Source: Gp6-AA40 sp035293405
GTDB taxonomy: Bacteria > Acidobacteriota > Vicinamibacteria > Vicinamibacterales > UBA2999
Direction of reading: 5' to 3'
NCBI GenBank assembly: GCA_035293405.1
Contig: DATDOE010000013.1
Span: 18,797-82,796, forward strand
DNA: 64,000 bases
Shown here: positions 16,399-25,022 of the stretch, piece after piece
How the letters are laid out: every line of letters starts with the position of its first letter
How positions within the stretch are numbered: the stretch's first letter is position 1
Made by a program: the position numbers and the translations under genes
Notes under the pieces: model-generated
What the model saw: the letters and a program-made list of their open reading frames with translations, nothing else
Told to the model about the DNA's origin: nothing
Database searches by the model: none

Positions 16399-16950
16399 AT
16401 GAAGCTTGGAACTTTGTTCGGTACCGCGTTGGCGATCGTGGCAGTGGCGGCGTCGAGCTACGCGGAGAAGAATCCAGTGGTCGGGGGCCAGGAGATGTTC
16501 CCGAACAAGAACATCATTCAGAACGCCGTGAGCTCGGCCGACCACACCACGCTGGTGGCGGCGGTGAAGGCGGCCGGACTGGTCGAGACACTGCAGGGCA
16601 CGGGTCCGTTCACCGTGTTCGCGCCGACCAACGCCGCCTTTGCGAAGCTGCCCGCCGGCACGGTGGACACGCTGCTCAAGCCGGAGAACAAAGGCACGCT
16701 CGCCAAGGTGCTCACCTACCACGTCGTCCCCGGACGCATGTCGAGCGTCGACCTCAAGAAGGCGATCAAGACCGGGAAAGGCACCGCCACGCTGAAGACC
16801 GCGAGCGGCGGCATGCTGTGGGCGATGATGCAGGGCAACGACATCGTGCTCAAGGACGAGCAGGGCGGGATGTCGAAGGTCGCGCAGGCCAACGTGTTTC
16901 AGTCGAACGGCGTCATCCACGTCGTCGACACCGTCGTCCTGCCGAACTGA
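16399..16950 (+). CDS. Secreted fasciclin-domain protein
   Basis: 183 residues. ATG 16399 follows AAAGGAC; the open frame upstream to 16033 crosses repeat and cytochrome relic sequence. A signal peptide (MKLGTLFGTALAIVAVAASS) precedes one fasciclin (FAS1) domain: NIIQNAVSSADHTTLVAAVK, GPFTVFAPTNAAFAKLPAGT, LTYHVVPGRM and NGVIHVVDTVVLP are its conserved blocks. Such proteins act in cell-surface adhesion or matrix binding. It stands alone between palindromic repeats. Confidence 0.92.
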   Translation: MKLGTLFGTALAIVAVAASSYAEKNPVVGGQEMFPNKNIIQNAVSSADHTTLVAAVKAAGLVETLQGTGPFTVFAPTNAAFAKLPAGTVDTLLKPENKGTLAKVLTYHVVPGRMSSVDLKKAIKTGKGTATLKTASGGMLWAMMQGNDIVLKDEQGGMSKVAQANVFQSNGVIHVVDTVVLPN

Positions 16951-16954
16951 CGAT

Positions 16955-17022
16955 GATCGGGCCACCTGAAGGTGGCCCCCACGACTGTCTCTATGTAGGG
17001 GCCGCCTTCAGGCGGCCCTTGC
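16955..17022. repeat. Two REP-like palindromes
   Basis: GGGCCACCTGAAGGTGGCCC at about 16956 and GTAGGGGCCGCCTTCAGGCGGCCC at about 16996. They lie in the gap between convergent genes and may act as a bidirectional transcript end. Confidence 0.8.
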
Positions 17023-17031
17023 CTACCGCGC

Positions 17032-17586
17032 TCACACGCTCGGCATGTAATCGTTGACGGCGCCGACCAGCAGAACCTCTGCCCCGTCCACGGTCATGAT
17101 CTCGCCGTGGTCGGAGTCTTCGTCGGCATGATGAAAATCCCCCGCGCGCAGCGTGCGGCCGTCGATCACGACCGAGCCTTTGAGGACGTAGCATTCCTCA
17201 GGTCCCGAGTGGCGGTGTGAGGGATACACGGCGCCGGGATCGGCCCGCAGCAGCATCGTCACGAGTCCACGCGGCTTGTCGACGGCCAGGATCTTCGTTC
17301 GAATGCCCGGCAGTCCGGACTCGCTCCACTCCCCTTCTTTTCCCCATACGGTGTAGCGGCGAGGCGTCTTGATCGCCGCCAGCACGCGGTCGCGCACACG
17401 TGCGGGAGGCTCGACCTGATCGACGCTGGTCGCGAGCGCCATCGCCGAGTCGTAGAGCCGCGCGACCTCGCGCTGCGTGTCCGCCGAGAGCGAGGCCACG
17501 AGCGTCTGCAGCTCGCCGCGCTCGTCGGAATCCAGGGCGCCAATCGCATCGGCCAGGGCCAGCGCTTCGATGTGCTCGGGAATCAT
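17032..17586 (-). CDS. ChrR-like cupin anti-sigma factor
   Basis: 184 residues. The N-terminal 70 residues are helical (ALALADAIGALDSDERGEL ... ATSVDQVEPPARVRDRVLAA), like anti-sigma sigma-binding regions but without the usual HxxxCxxC zinc motif. The C-terminal cupin (YPSHRHSGPEECYVLKGSVV ... AGDFHHADEDSDH) holds His and Glu residues placed as metal ligands, as in ChrR-type sensors of oxidative stress. Its start overlaps the stop of the upstream ECF sigma gene by four bases, so the pair is translationally coupled. Confidence 0.88.
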   Translation of the reverse strand: MIPEHIEALALADAIGALDSDERGELQTLVASLSADTQREVARLYDSAMALATSVDQVEPPARVRDRVLAAIKTPRRYTVWGKEGEWSESGLPGIRTKILAVDKPRGLVTMLLRADPGAVYPSHRHSGPEECYVLKGSVVIDGRTLRAGDFHHADEDSDHGEIMTVDGAEVLLVGAVNDYMPSV

Positions 17587-18161
17587 ACGGCCTGCTCCAG
17601 ACGCCCGCGGAGGGCCGTGAGACCAGTGCGTATCCGCGTCTTGACGGTACCAAGCGGTACTCCGAACCGCATCGCGAGCTCCTGATGTGTATAGCCTTCG
17701 AAGAAGGCGGCTTCGATGAGCACGCGCTGAGCCTCCGGCAGATGGCTGACCGCGTCGCGTATCGTCACGGCTGCCGCCGCGTCTTCAATCGGCACGCCCT
17801 GCGTCGCTCTCATCTCGGGCTCGTGCGTGCGATTGGTTTCGGAGTCGACCGCGAGCGACGCGTCAACATCGGCCCGCGCCCGCTGGGCGCGCAAGCGGTC
17901 GATGGCCCGGTTCCGGGCGATGCGCGTGAGCCACGTCGCCGGCGAACCGAGACGCGCATCATACGTGTCGGCGCGCGCCCACACGCGAACGAACGTGTCC
18001 TGCAGCACGTCTTCGGCGTCCGCCGGTCGGGGCAGAATACGCCTGATCACGCTGAAGGCGAGACGGCTGTGCCGATCGTACAGCTCGGCTATCGCCGTCT
18101 CGTCGCGGGCGACGATGCGCTGCAAGAGGCTGAGATCGATGTCGGTATCGGGAGACAGCAC
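17583..18161 (-). CDS. ECF-type RNA polymerase sigma factor, partner of ChrR-like protein
   Basis: 192 residues. Region 2: AIAELYDRHSRLAFSVIRRI ... ADAEDVLQDTFVRVWARADT ... WLTRIARNRAIDRLR; region 4: LPEAQRVLIEAAFFEGYTHQ ... VPLGTVKTRIRTGLTALR. Resembles the SigK/ECF group that pairs with cupin anti-sigma factors. It overlaps the anti-sigma gene by four bases. Expected to be released under oxidative or metal stress and possibly to control its own operon. Confidence 0.92.
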   Translation of the reverse strand: MLSPDTDIDLSLLQRIVARDETAIAELYDRHSRLAFSVIRRILPRPADAEDVLQDTFVRVWARADTYDARLGSPATWLTRIARNRAIDRLRAQRARADVDASLAVDSETNRTHEPEMRATQGVPIEDAAAAVTIRDAVSHLPEAQRVLIEAAFFEGYTHQELAMRFGVPLGTVKTRIRTGLTALRGRLEQAV

Positions 18162-18307
18162 GGCTCGCCCGATCCTCGGTCGCCGACGCCGCCCTTGTCA
18201 ATGACAACGGGCCCGATCCCGCAGATATCAGGGCCCTGTCTTGACATGGGAAGGCCGTGATACGCTCCGCGGAAACTCGCCCTCATTTCACGCCGCACGT
18301 CACACGT

Positions 18308-18354
18308 CGTGTCCGGCCTCAGCCGGAACACGTAGTGTCCGGCTTGAGCCGGAC
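18308..18354. repeat. Two tandem REP-like palindromes
   Basis: GTGTCCGGCCTCAGCCGGAAC then GTAGTGTCCGGCTTGAGCCGGAC, placed just before the ribosome site of the dienelactone hydrolase gene and likely in its 5' leader. Confidence 0.8.
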
Positions 18355-18372
18355 GATAGAGGAGTATCCGAC

Positions 18373-19269
18373 ATGGAGCCAACACGACAGGAGCCGCCCA
18401 GCGAGGCCATCGAGGCTTACAACCTGTACATCCACGGCGAAATCGACCGGCGCGCGTTCATGGATCGCGTGAAGAAGGTGGCGGCGACCAGCGTCGCGGC
18501 GGCCGCCATGGTTGACGCGCTGATGCCGAACTATGCCGCGGCGCAGCAGGTCGCCCCCACCGACGCGCGCCTCAAGACCGAATACGCCACCGTGCCGTCG
18601 CCGCAGGGCAACGGCAGCATCAAGGGCTATCTCGCGCGCCCCGCCAAGGCCGGCGCCACCAAGCTGCCCAGCATTCTCGTCATACACGAGAATCGCGGAC
18701 TCAATCCGCACATCGAAGACGTCGCGCGCCGTTTTGCGCTCGAGAACTTCATGGCGTTCGCGCCTGACACCCTCACCTCGGTCGGCGGCTACCCGGGTGA
18801 CGATGAAAAGGGCGGCGCGCTGTTCGGCAAGGTCGACCGCGTGAAGATGGGCGAAGACCTCCATGCCGCGGCGGTGTGGCTGAAGTCGCGTCCGGACAGC
18901 ACCGGCAAGCTTGGCGTCACCGGCTTCTGCTTCGGCGGCGGCATTTCGAACAACCTCGCGGTGCGCATGGGCGCCGATCTGGCAGCCGCGGCGCCGTTCT
19001 ACGGTGGCGCGCCGATGACCGAAGACGTGCCGAAGATCAAAGCCGCGGTCCTCGTGCACCACGGCAGCGAGGATGCACGTCTGGTCATGGCGTGGCCGGC
19101 CTACGAGGCGGCGCTCAAAGCCGCCGGCGTGAAGTACGAAGGACACATCTATCCCGGCGCCGTCCACGGCTTCAACAACGACGCGACGCCGCAGCGCTAC
19201 AACAAGGCGGCCGCCGATCAGGCATGGAAGCGAACCATCGAGTGGTTCAATCAGTACGTGCGGGGGTAA
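18373..19269 (+). CDS. Secreted dienelactone hydrolase family protein
   Basis: 298 residues. ATG 18373 follows GAGGAG; the frame upstream is repeat sequence. The N-terminus has a cytoplasmic-looking stretch, then a twin-Arg-like DRRAFMDRVKKVAATSVAAA and an Ala-rich hydrophobic segment, suggesting Tat export. The alpha/beta hydrolase core shows the Cys nucleophile elbow (TGFCFGGG), the acid region (HHGSEDARL) and the His (GAVHGF), the Cys-Asp-His triad of dienelactone hydrolases. The family opens dienelactones in chlorocatechol breakdown, but many members act on other esters; no catabolic neighbours are present. Confidence 0.9.
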   Translation: MEPTRQEPPSEAIEAYNLYIHGEIDRRAFMDRVKKVAATSVAAAAMVDALMPNYAAAQQVAPTDARLKTEYATVPSPQGNGSIKGYLARPAKAGATKLPSILVIHENRGLNPHIEDVARRFALENFMAFAPDTLTSVGGYPGDDEKGGALFGKVDRVKMGEDLHAAAVWLKSRPDSTGKLGVTGFCFGGGISNNLAVRMGADLAAAAPFYGGAPMTEDVPKIKAAVLVHHGSEDARLVMAWPAYEAALKAAGVKYEGHIYPGAVHGFNNDATPQRYNKAAADQAWKRTIEWFNQYVRG

Positions 19270-19633
19270 TCGAGTCCGGCAGGGCCGGTCCGGACCGCCT
19301 CCGCTCGCCTTGCGAGCTACGGCGAGTCTCGCCGAAGCCATCGGCGAAGGCGGATCGGCCCTGCCAAATCGATCTCTATCACCTCCGAAAGCGCACGACC
19401 GGGCTGAGAAAAGTCACCTGCAGTGCGACCTACCCATTCCAGATCGGGCTCTCGCCCCAGAGCCGTTTCACAGTTTCTACGAGGGATTCGAGCTCGAAGG
19501 CAGTTGAGGGCCATCCTGGCACCTGTGTTGCTCGTGGCGAGGCAAAGTGGGCTTGGGCCGCGACGCCTGCCTCACATCGCAAATCCCGAGGATCAAGCTC
19601 AATCCAGTGAAGCCCTGTGGGGAGGGTGCAAGC
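19270..19633. repeat. Intergenic region with short inverted repeats
   Basis: 364 bases without a supported gene. The first 105 bases contain GGCAGGGCCGGTCCGGACCGCC and CTCGCCTTGCGAGCTACGGCGAG with a matching GGCGGATCGGCCCTGCC near 19352, forming a long imperfect hairpin. The rest has lower GC and no repeat that I can see; it presumably holds the promoter of the PEP-CTERM gene. Confidence 0.5.
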
Positions 19634-20248
19634 GTGCTGAAATTTCTTCGTATCGGACTGGCCGCGCTCATCGTCAGCGCGTTGATTCCCGCGTCCGCAC
19701 AGGCGATCAATATCGGTCTGCTGGGAGATGGCGTCGATCCTCCGGTGCCCCTGACCAACATCACGTTCCAGGCCCTCGCAGCGGACGGTTGCCTCCTCGA
19801 CGATGTCTTCTGTGCCATCTACTCGGTAGAGAATGACATCTACGACCCGCAGGTCTTCAGCATCGACTTTCGCATCCTCAACTCGGATAGTCAGTACTTC
19901 ACCACGGCGGACATTGGGGAGACGCTTTTCGCCAGTGAGGACAGCGACCTCCAGACCCTCGTGGCCTCGACCCTCTTCACTGACGGGTTCACTCTTACCC
20001 TTTCCGGATTCGTCGAGGACTTCGAGTTTCCCTTCTTTGTCGACTGCGATCCTGCTCCATCCGACTGCCGGGCCGATTTCTTTTCTGACAGCTCACAGGT
20101 GACGTCTGTTTCTGTGGTGGGCGTGAACGGCATCGCCAACCCAGGTGCCACGGCTGTTCCCGAGCCGGCATCTCTGCTCTTGTTTGGGACGGGTATCGCA
20201 GGGCTGGCCGCCTACCGGCGACGAACGGTCGGTAAGGCGCGAGGCTAG
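19634..20248 (+). CDS. PEP-CTERM sorting-domain protein
   Basis: 204 residues from GTG 19634, which has GGGGAGGG about seven bases upstream; the ATG at 19547 has no such site. A signal peptide (VLKFLRIGLAALIVSALIPA) is followed by an acidic beta-rich body with four Cys (DGCLLDDVFC, DCDPAPSDC). The C-terminus is a textbook sorting signal: VPEPASLLLFGTGIAGLAAY then RRR. An exosortase elsewhere in the genome should cut and attach it to an envelope polymer. It ends four bases inside the converging kinase gene. Confidence 0.9.
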   Translation: MLKFLRIGLAALIVSALIPASAQAINIGLLGDGVDPPVPLTNITFQALAADGCLLDDVFCAIYSVENDIYDPQVFSIDFRILNSDSQYFTTADIGETLFASEDSDLQTLVASTLFTDGFTLTLSGFVEDFEFPFFVDCDPAPSDCRADFFSDSSQVTSVSVVGVNGIANPGATAVPEPASLLLFGTGIAGLAAYRRRTVGKARG

Positions 20249-23103
20249 CGCTTCGGAATGGACTTCGACACGAGCTCCTTGAACGGGGGCTCGGTCGCAA
20301 GTCCCTTCAAGTCCGGGTCGCTTTGCAGCATGGTCGCCGGGTAGCCGGCGACCAGCGCGCGTTCGAGCGACGCGAGGGCTTCAGGCGTTCGGCCGCCGAG
20401 CACGTGCACGATCGCCTCCCCATACATAAGGTCCACATTCGTGGCGTCGACGGCCCTGGCGTCGCTGATCAGCCTCTGGGCGCGGGCATTGTCGCGTTTC
20501 TTGGCGTAGTACAAAGCGAGATGGCCTTTGGCGACGGCGTTGCGCGGGTTGACCTGTAAGTCCTGTAGCGCAAGCGCGATCGCCTTGTCGTACGCCGCAA
20601 CGGCCTGATCGCTTTTCCCGGCCCACCGGTAGGCATCGCCAACATTCCCCACGAACATCTCCGCGATGGGGCTGAGCTCCACCGCCTTTTCGAACATCGG
20701 CACCGCTTCCGCGAGCTTGCCGCTATAGGTGTAGGTCGTGCCGAGATTGGTGTACGTCTCCGCCGTCGGCTGCAGCTTGAGCGCCTCTTGAAATGCGGAG
20801 GCCGCCTCTTCGTAGCGACCGGTCTGCAGGTACGCGGCGCCCAGATCGTTGTGACCGTTCACGTTCCCAGGCTCGAGCTCGATGACCTTCTTGAAGGCCT
20901 CCGCAGCCTTGTCGGTTTCTCCGAGCCGCATGTACGAGACCCCGAGGACGTTGTAACTGACCCAGTAGTACGGGTTGATGGCGACAGCCCTTTCGTAGGC
21001 GCGGATCGCGTCCTCGCCGCGGCCGATCGACAAATACGCCCGGCCAAGGCGGCGGTACACGTCGTCGGAGCTTGGCGCGAGCGTCGATGCGCGCGTGAGC
21101 TCCGCCACCGCTTCCGCCGTCCGCCCGGTCGCCTGATAGGCGCTCCCCAGAGCCAGGTGCACTTCCACGGACTGTTCGTCGAGCCGCTGTGCCTGAAGCG
21201 CCGAGGCCAGGGCCTTCTCGGCCCACGTGGACTCCTTCGTGGCGCGGTACAGCCGCAGAGCGCTGTCTGAAATGCCCGCGTAGGCCAGTGCGAAACCAGG
21301 GTCCTTCTTCAGGGCGTCTTCGTACAGGCCAATGGCGGCCTGAACGTTCTTCGGATTCTGCTGGCCGCGCATCGCGTTACGGCCCTTCAAGTACAGCTGA
21401 TAGGCGTCAACGTTCTCGGTCGGATGGACGACGGCGCGCGCCAGTTCCTCTGGGGTCTGCGTCAACGCCAGCGCCGAAAGCAGTCCACGAAAGATCTGAT
21501 CTTCGATCGTCAGGAGGTCGGCGGCGAGTCCCGAAAAGTCCTGCGCCCACACGCGCCGATTTGCGGCCGCATCATCGACGGCGATCGTGATGCGCAGGTT
21601 GTCGCCAGCGCCCTGTACGGACCCGGACACGATCAGGGTCGCGCCCAGCGCACGCGCCATGTCGGCCAGCGACTGCTTCGTGGACGCGCGTTCAACCGCC
21701 GCGGCCGGGGCGACAGTCACCGCGCGCAACTGAAACAGCTTCGTCGTCAGCGCTTCCTCGATGCCGGCGGCGATCGGACCGAGTGCAGCCTGATCGCCCA
21801 GCACACGCAGCGGCATCACGCCCACGTGCTTCTCTGGTACCTCGACGGCGGCTGTCGTTGGCGACCGAGGCGAGCCAAGGACATACCGTCTCGTCGCCGG
21901 GATCGCCAGCACCAGAGCAAGCAGCGCGACGGCTATCGCCACACCGGCGGTCCCCAGCTTCGCCCCACGCGTCTGAGGTATCGGCAACGTCAGCGAGATG
22001 GTGCGAGCACCTGGCGTATGCGTATGCGCCGGCGGCGGCCCATGCTCGGTCTCGAGATCGGCCAGGAGCTCGCGCGCACTGGAATATCGATCGTCCGGGT
22101 TGCGCTCGAGACAGCGGTTCACGACGCGTCTGAAGTACTCAGGCAGCTCGGGACTGAGAGCCTTCGGATCCCTGGCCGGCTCCTGCACTCGCTTGTACAT
22201 CAACTCGACGACCGACTTGCTCTCGAACGGAACCTGACCGGTCGCCATCTCGAAGAACATCAGGCCGAGCGCGTACAGATCGCTGCGATGATCGGAGGGG
22301 TTGCCTTGCACCTGCTCAGGAGAGACGTACTGCGGCGTGCCCATGAATCCGCCGGGGCGGGTGAGCGCCGTCATCGCGGGGCTCAACTCGGCCGATTTCG
22401 CCAGCCCGAAGTCCGAGATGTACGCCGTGCCGGCCGCGTCAACCAGGATGTTCATCGGCTTGAGGTCGCGGTGCAGCACGCCCACGTCGTGCGCGGCCGC
22501 CAGGCCGGCGGCCAGATTCCGCGCGATGGACAGCGTGCGGTCGAACGGGAGCTTCCCTCGCTTGAGAATCGTCGCCAGATCAGTGCCTTCGACGTACTGC
22601 ATCGTGATGTATTTCACGCCGGCGCATTCGCCGAGGTCGTGAATCCGAATCACGTTGCGGTGGGTCACCTGTCGGGCCAGCAGCAGTTCCTGCTTGAAGC
22701 GCCGTTCGAACTCGCGCGCCAGGTCCAGGTTGGCGGCAATATCCGGCCGGATCATCTTGAGTGCCACGGGCACGCCCAGATTCTCGTCCCACGCCTGATA
22801 GACGGTGCCCATGCCGCCGGCACCAAGCAGGCGATCGATGCGGTAGCGGGAGTCGAACGTCGATCCCGCGGTCAGGACGCCAAACAAGCCGCCGCTCAGG
22901 ATCGGTCCAGGTGACTGGTCGGGAAGGGGTGACTGGTCGGGAAGGTGCGTCACCAGACCGGCTGCCGACACGGACGCCGGGAGAGGCGTCGGACGGAGCG
23001 GCCAATAGGTCGGCCCGGCTGTTTCGTCGGTCAGTGAGGTACCGCAGGCGACACAGGCGAGCGAGCCCTCCGGCGTATCCTGACCGCAGTACCGGCAGCG
23101 CAT
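20245..23103 (-). CDS. Serine/threonine protein kinase with zinc ribbon and TPR tail
   Basis: 952 residues. The N-terminus is a zinc ribbon (CRYCGQ ... CVACG). The kinase domain (about residues 80-345) has the Gly loop LLGAGGMGTVYQA, the Lys in VALKMI, HRDLKPMNILVD, DFGLAK and YVSPEQ, all active-site residues intact. One membrane helix follows (GVAIAVALLALVLAIPA, near residue 390), then a periplasmic TolB-N/adenylate-cyclase-like segment (VSGSVQGAGDNLRITIAVDD) and about ten TPR motifs (AYLQTGRYEEAASAFQEALK). This acidobacterial layout suggests signalling between envelope and cytoplasm. Substrate unknown. Confidence 0.95.
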   Translation of the reverse strand: MRCRYCGQDTPEGSLACVACGTSLTDETAGPTYWPLRPTPLPASVSAAGLVTHLPDQSPLPDQSPGPILSGGLFGVLTAGSTFDSRYRIDRLLGAGGMGTVYQAWDENLGVPVALKMIRPDIAANLDLAREFERRFKQELLLARQVTHRNVIRIHDLGECAGVKYITMQYVEGTDLATILKRGKLPFDRTLSIARNLAAGLAAAHDVGVLHRDLKPMNILVDAAGTAYISDFGLAKSAELSPAMTALTRPGGFMGTPQYVSPEQVQGNPSDHRSDLYALGLMFFEMATGQVPFESKSVVELMYKRVQEPARDPKALSPELPEYFRRVVNRCLERNPDDRYSSARELLADLETEHGPPPAHTHTPGARTISLTLPIPQTRGAKLGTAGVAIAVALLALVLAIPATRRYVLGSPRSPTTAAVEVPEKHVGVMPLRVLGDQAALGPIAAGIEEALTTKLFQLRAVTVAPAAAVERASTKQSLADMARALGATLIVSGSVQGAGDNLRITIAVDDAAANRRVWAQDFSGLAADLLTIEDQIFRGLLSALALTQTPEELARAVVHPTENVDAYQLYLKGRNAMRGQQNPKNVQAAIGLYEDALKKDPGFALAYAGISDSALRLYRATKESTWAEKALASALQAQRLDEQSVEVHLALGSAYQATGRTAEAVAELTRASTLAPSSDDVYRRLGRAYLSIGRGEDAIRAYERAVAINPYYWVSYNVLGVSYMRLGETDKAAEAFKKVIELEPGNVNGHNDLGAAYLQTGRYEEAASAFQEALKLQPTAETYTNLGTTYTYSGKLAEAVPMFEKAVELSPIAEMFVGNVGDAYRWAGKSDQAVAAYDKAIALALQDLQVNPRNAVAKGHLALYYAKKRDNARAQRLISDARAVDATNVDLMYGEAIVHVLGGRTPEALASLERALVAGYPATMLQSDPDLKGLATEPPFKELVSKSIPKR

Positions 23104-23196
23104 GGTTTTCAGCGCAACTGTACCACTTAGGACCAGGTTCCTGGCACCACGGAGGGGTGCGGAACGCCTCTCACCGAATGGTGGTGTTGGGGCCCG

Positions 23197-23583
23197 CTAG
23201 TGCAGGCCAGGCCTCGATTCCTGGGAGCGTTCGAAGACCACCGTCCTCGCCAGGAGATTGGGCACCGCCGTCCGGCCGGCCAGTCGCCACGCATCGGAAA
23301 ACGGCGGCTTCTCGCTGGTGGTACCCACCGTGGTCCACCACTCCTGATGCGTGCGCGCGGGGTCGGGCAGCGTGAAGCCGAGAATATCTTCGATCTGCCC
23401 GAAGGTCAGGACGACGACATCCGCGTACCGGTTCTCCAAGTACGTATAGAGCAATTTGTATTTGCCGGTCACCATGCCCGTGAGCCGCGGTGCGACTGGG
23501 GTGTCGGCCGGCGCACTCTGGCTAATGCTCAATCCCCGTCTGGCGAACCAATCCCACATCAGGCGCTCGTTTCTTCCCCGCAC
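23197..23583 (-). CDS. Small DUF7662-like protein
   Basis: 128 residues. The core KYKLLYTYLENRYADVVVLT followed by FGQIEDILGFTLPDPARTHQ and EWWTTVG matches the short domain of DUF7662 type, in which a Lys/Tyr start, an 'IE.ILG..LP.SA' block and a Trp-Trp pair are conserved. Function unknown; such proteins often accompany restriction or stress genes, but none is seen here. The start may be ATG 23559 (MWDWFARRG). It is upstream of the kinase gene on the same strand, separated by about 90 bases. Confidence 0.65.
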   Translation of the reverse strand: MRGRNERLMWDWFARRGLSISQSAPADTPVAPRLTGMVTGKYKLLYTYLENRYADVVVLTFGQIEDILGFTLPDPARTHQEWWTTVGTTSEKPPFSDAWRLAGRTAVPNLLARTVVFERSQESRPGLH

Positions 23584-23660
23584 ATGTCCGGAACATTATC
23601 GTATGAAGCGCTCGCGCCGGTGGATGTCCCCTTCTGCACAGGCTGCCGGTATCATGCGGA

Positions 23661-24671
23661 ATGGTCTCTCCCTCGTCCCCACACCAGCCGAGTCCGCTGC
23701 GCATCTTCGAGGCGCTCAACAGCTATCAACGCGCATTCGCGCTGAAGGCCGCGATCGATCTCAATGTCTTCACGCACGTTGCCGCCGGCGCCACGGGCGT
23801 CGCCGAGATCGCCGCGCGCGCCCATGCCAGCGAGAAAGGCATCCGCGTCCTCTGCGACTACCTCACGATCGGAGGCTTCCTCACCAAGCAGAACGGCGCG
23901 TATGGGTTGACGCCGGACGCCGCCGTCTTCCTTGACCAGGAGTCGCCGGCCTACCTCGGCACCGCCGCCGGCTTCCTCGTGCATCCACACACCGTGACAC
24001 AGTTCATGGACCTGGCGGCGGTGGTGCGCAAGGGCGGGACGGCCGTCGATCACGGAAACCTGGCGCCGGAAGCGGACATCTGGGTGGAGTTCGCGCGGTC
24101 GATGGCGCCGATCTCAGGTATGGGGGCACGTGGCCTGGCGGAGATCGTCAACACGCCTGGACGGGCGATGAAGGTCCTGGACATCGCGGCGGGGCCCGGC
24201 GCCTACGGCATCGCGATCGCGACCCTCAATCCCCTCGCCGAGATCTACGCGCAGGACTGGAAGAACGTCCTCGCGCTGTCGGTCGAGCACGCGAAGGAGG
24301 CGGGCGTCGGCGAGCGGTATCACACGATCGCCGGCGACGCGTTCGAGGTAGATCTGGGTTCGGGGTACGACCTCGTGCTGCTGCCGAACTTCCTGCATAA
24401 CTTCGATCACCCGACGAACGTCCGGCTCCTGAAGCGCGTGCGCGCGGCACTCGTCCCCGGCGGCCGCGTAGCCACGATGGAGTTCGTCCCCAACGACGAC
24501 CGCGTCTCACCGCCGCAGGCGGCGGCGTTCAGCTTGACGATGCTCGGATCGACGGAGCGCGGCGACGCCTACACACTCCGCGAGCTCGACGCGATGTTCC
24601 GCGAGGCGGGTTTCGGCCCGAGCCGCTCCCAGGATCTCGGCCCGCAGACGCTGATCTTGACGGACTACTGA
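23661..24671 (+). CDS. SAM-dependent O-methyltransferase
   Basis: 336 residues. The N-terminal helical dimerisation domain (LRIFEALNSYQRAFALKAAI ... LCDYLTIGGFLTKQNGAYGL) is of the plant/bacterial O-methyltransferase type. The Rossmann part has the SAM loop VLDIAAGPGAYGIAIA, a DLVLLPNFLHNFDH segment, and VPGGRVATMEFVPNDD. It resembles hydroxyneurosporene or acetylserotonin O-methyltransferases; the substrate is not predictable. No biosynthetic neighbours are present. Confidence 0.9.
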   Translation: MVSPSSPHQPSPLRIFEALNSYQRAFALKAAIDLNVFTHVAAGATGVAEIAARAHASEKGIRVLCDYLTIGGFLTKQNGAYGLTPDAAVFLDQESPAYLGTAAGFLVHPHTVTQFMDLAAVVRKGGTAVDHGNLAPEADIWVEFARSMAPISGMGARGLAEIVNTPGRAMKVLDIAAGPGAYGIAIATLNPLAEIYAQDWKNVLALSVEHAKEAGVGERYHTIAGDAFEVDLGSGYDLVLLPNFLHNFDHPTNVRLLKRVRAALVPGGRVATMEFVPNDDRVSPPQAAAFSLTMLGSTERGDAYTLRELDAMFREAGFGPSRSQDLGPQTLILTDY

Positions 24672-25020
24672 AGCCCCGACAAGGGGGATACGTCCTTCGC
24701 GCGGCGCGCCTCTGCTCCCGGTGCCGGGCATCTCACTCCGCGAAGCTCTCGCCACGCCGAAAAGCGCTCGGACGGCTACCCGCGACCGCGGGACGCTCGG
24801 GTCGCGTCTGTGTGGCGGCGGGTCTTAAGACCCGCCGCTACGGTGCACGCTCAACCTCGCTGATGCCCTGAGCCGCCTCGCGCTTTTCCCCCTGACGCGT
24901 GTCGGCATGGCTCGAACGCTTCGCTCCGTGAGATACCCGGCACCGGTCGCACCGCACCGGTACGCCGTGGCATGAGCCCTCGCGACGGAGGAGCGGGGGC
25001 GCCACGAGGACTCGAAGCGG
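24672..25020. repeat. Large dispersed repeat, half B (inverted), with inserted palindrome
   Basis: From about 24710 to 24965 the sequence is the reverse complement of 38818-39025 at high identity, including the strings around CCGTCCGAG.GCTTTTCGGCGTG and GACACGCGTCAGGGGGAAAA. The copy here carries a GGCGGGTCTTAAGACCCGCC palindrome (24812-24842) where the other has a short GCGCGAGAGCGC. No supported gene. Confidence 0.85.
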
Positions 25021-25022
25021 TT

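Noticed and set aside
21424..22914. 496-codon plus ORF opposite the Ser/Thr kinase
   Set aside because: Antisense to the kinase domain, with no motif or ribosome site.
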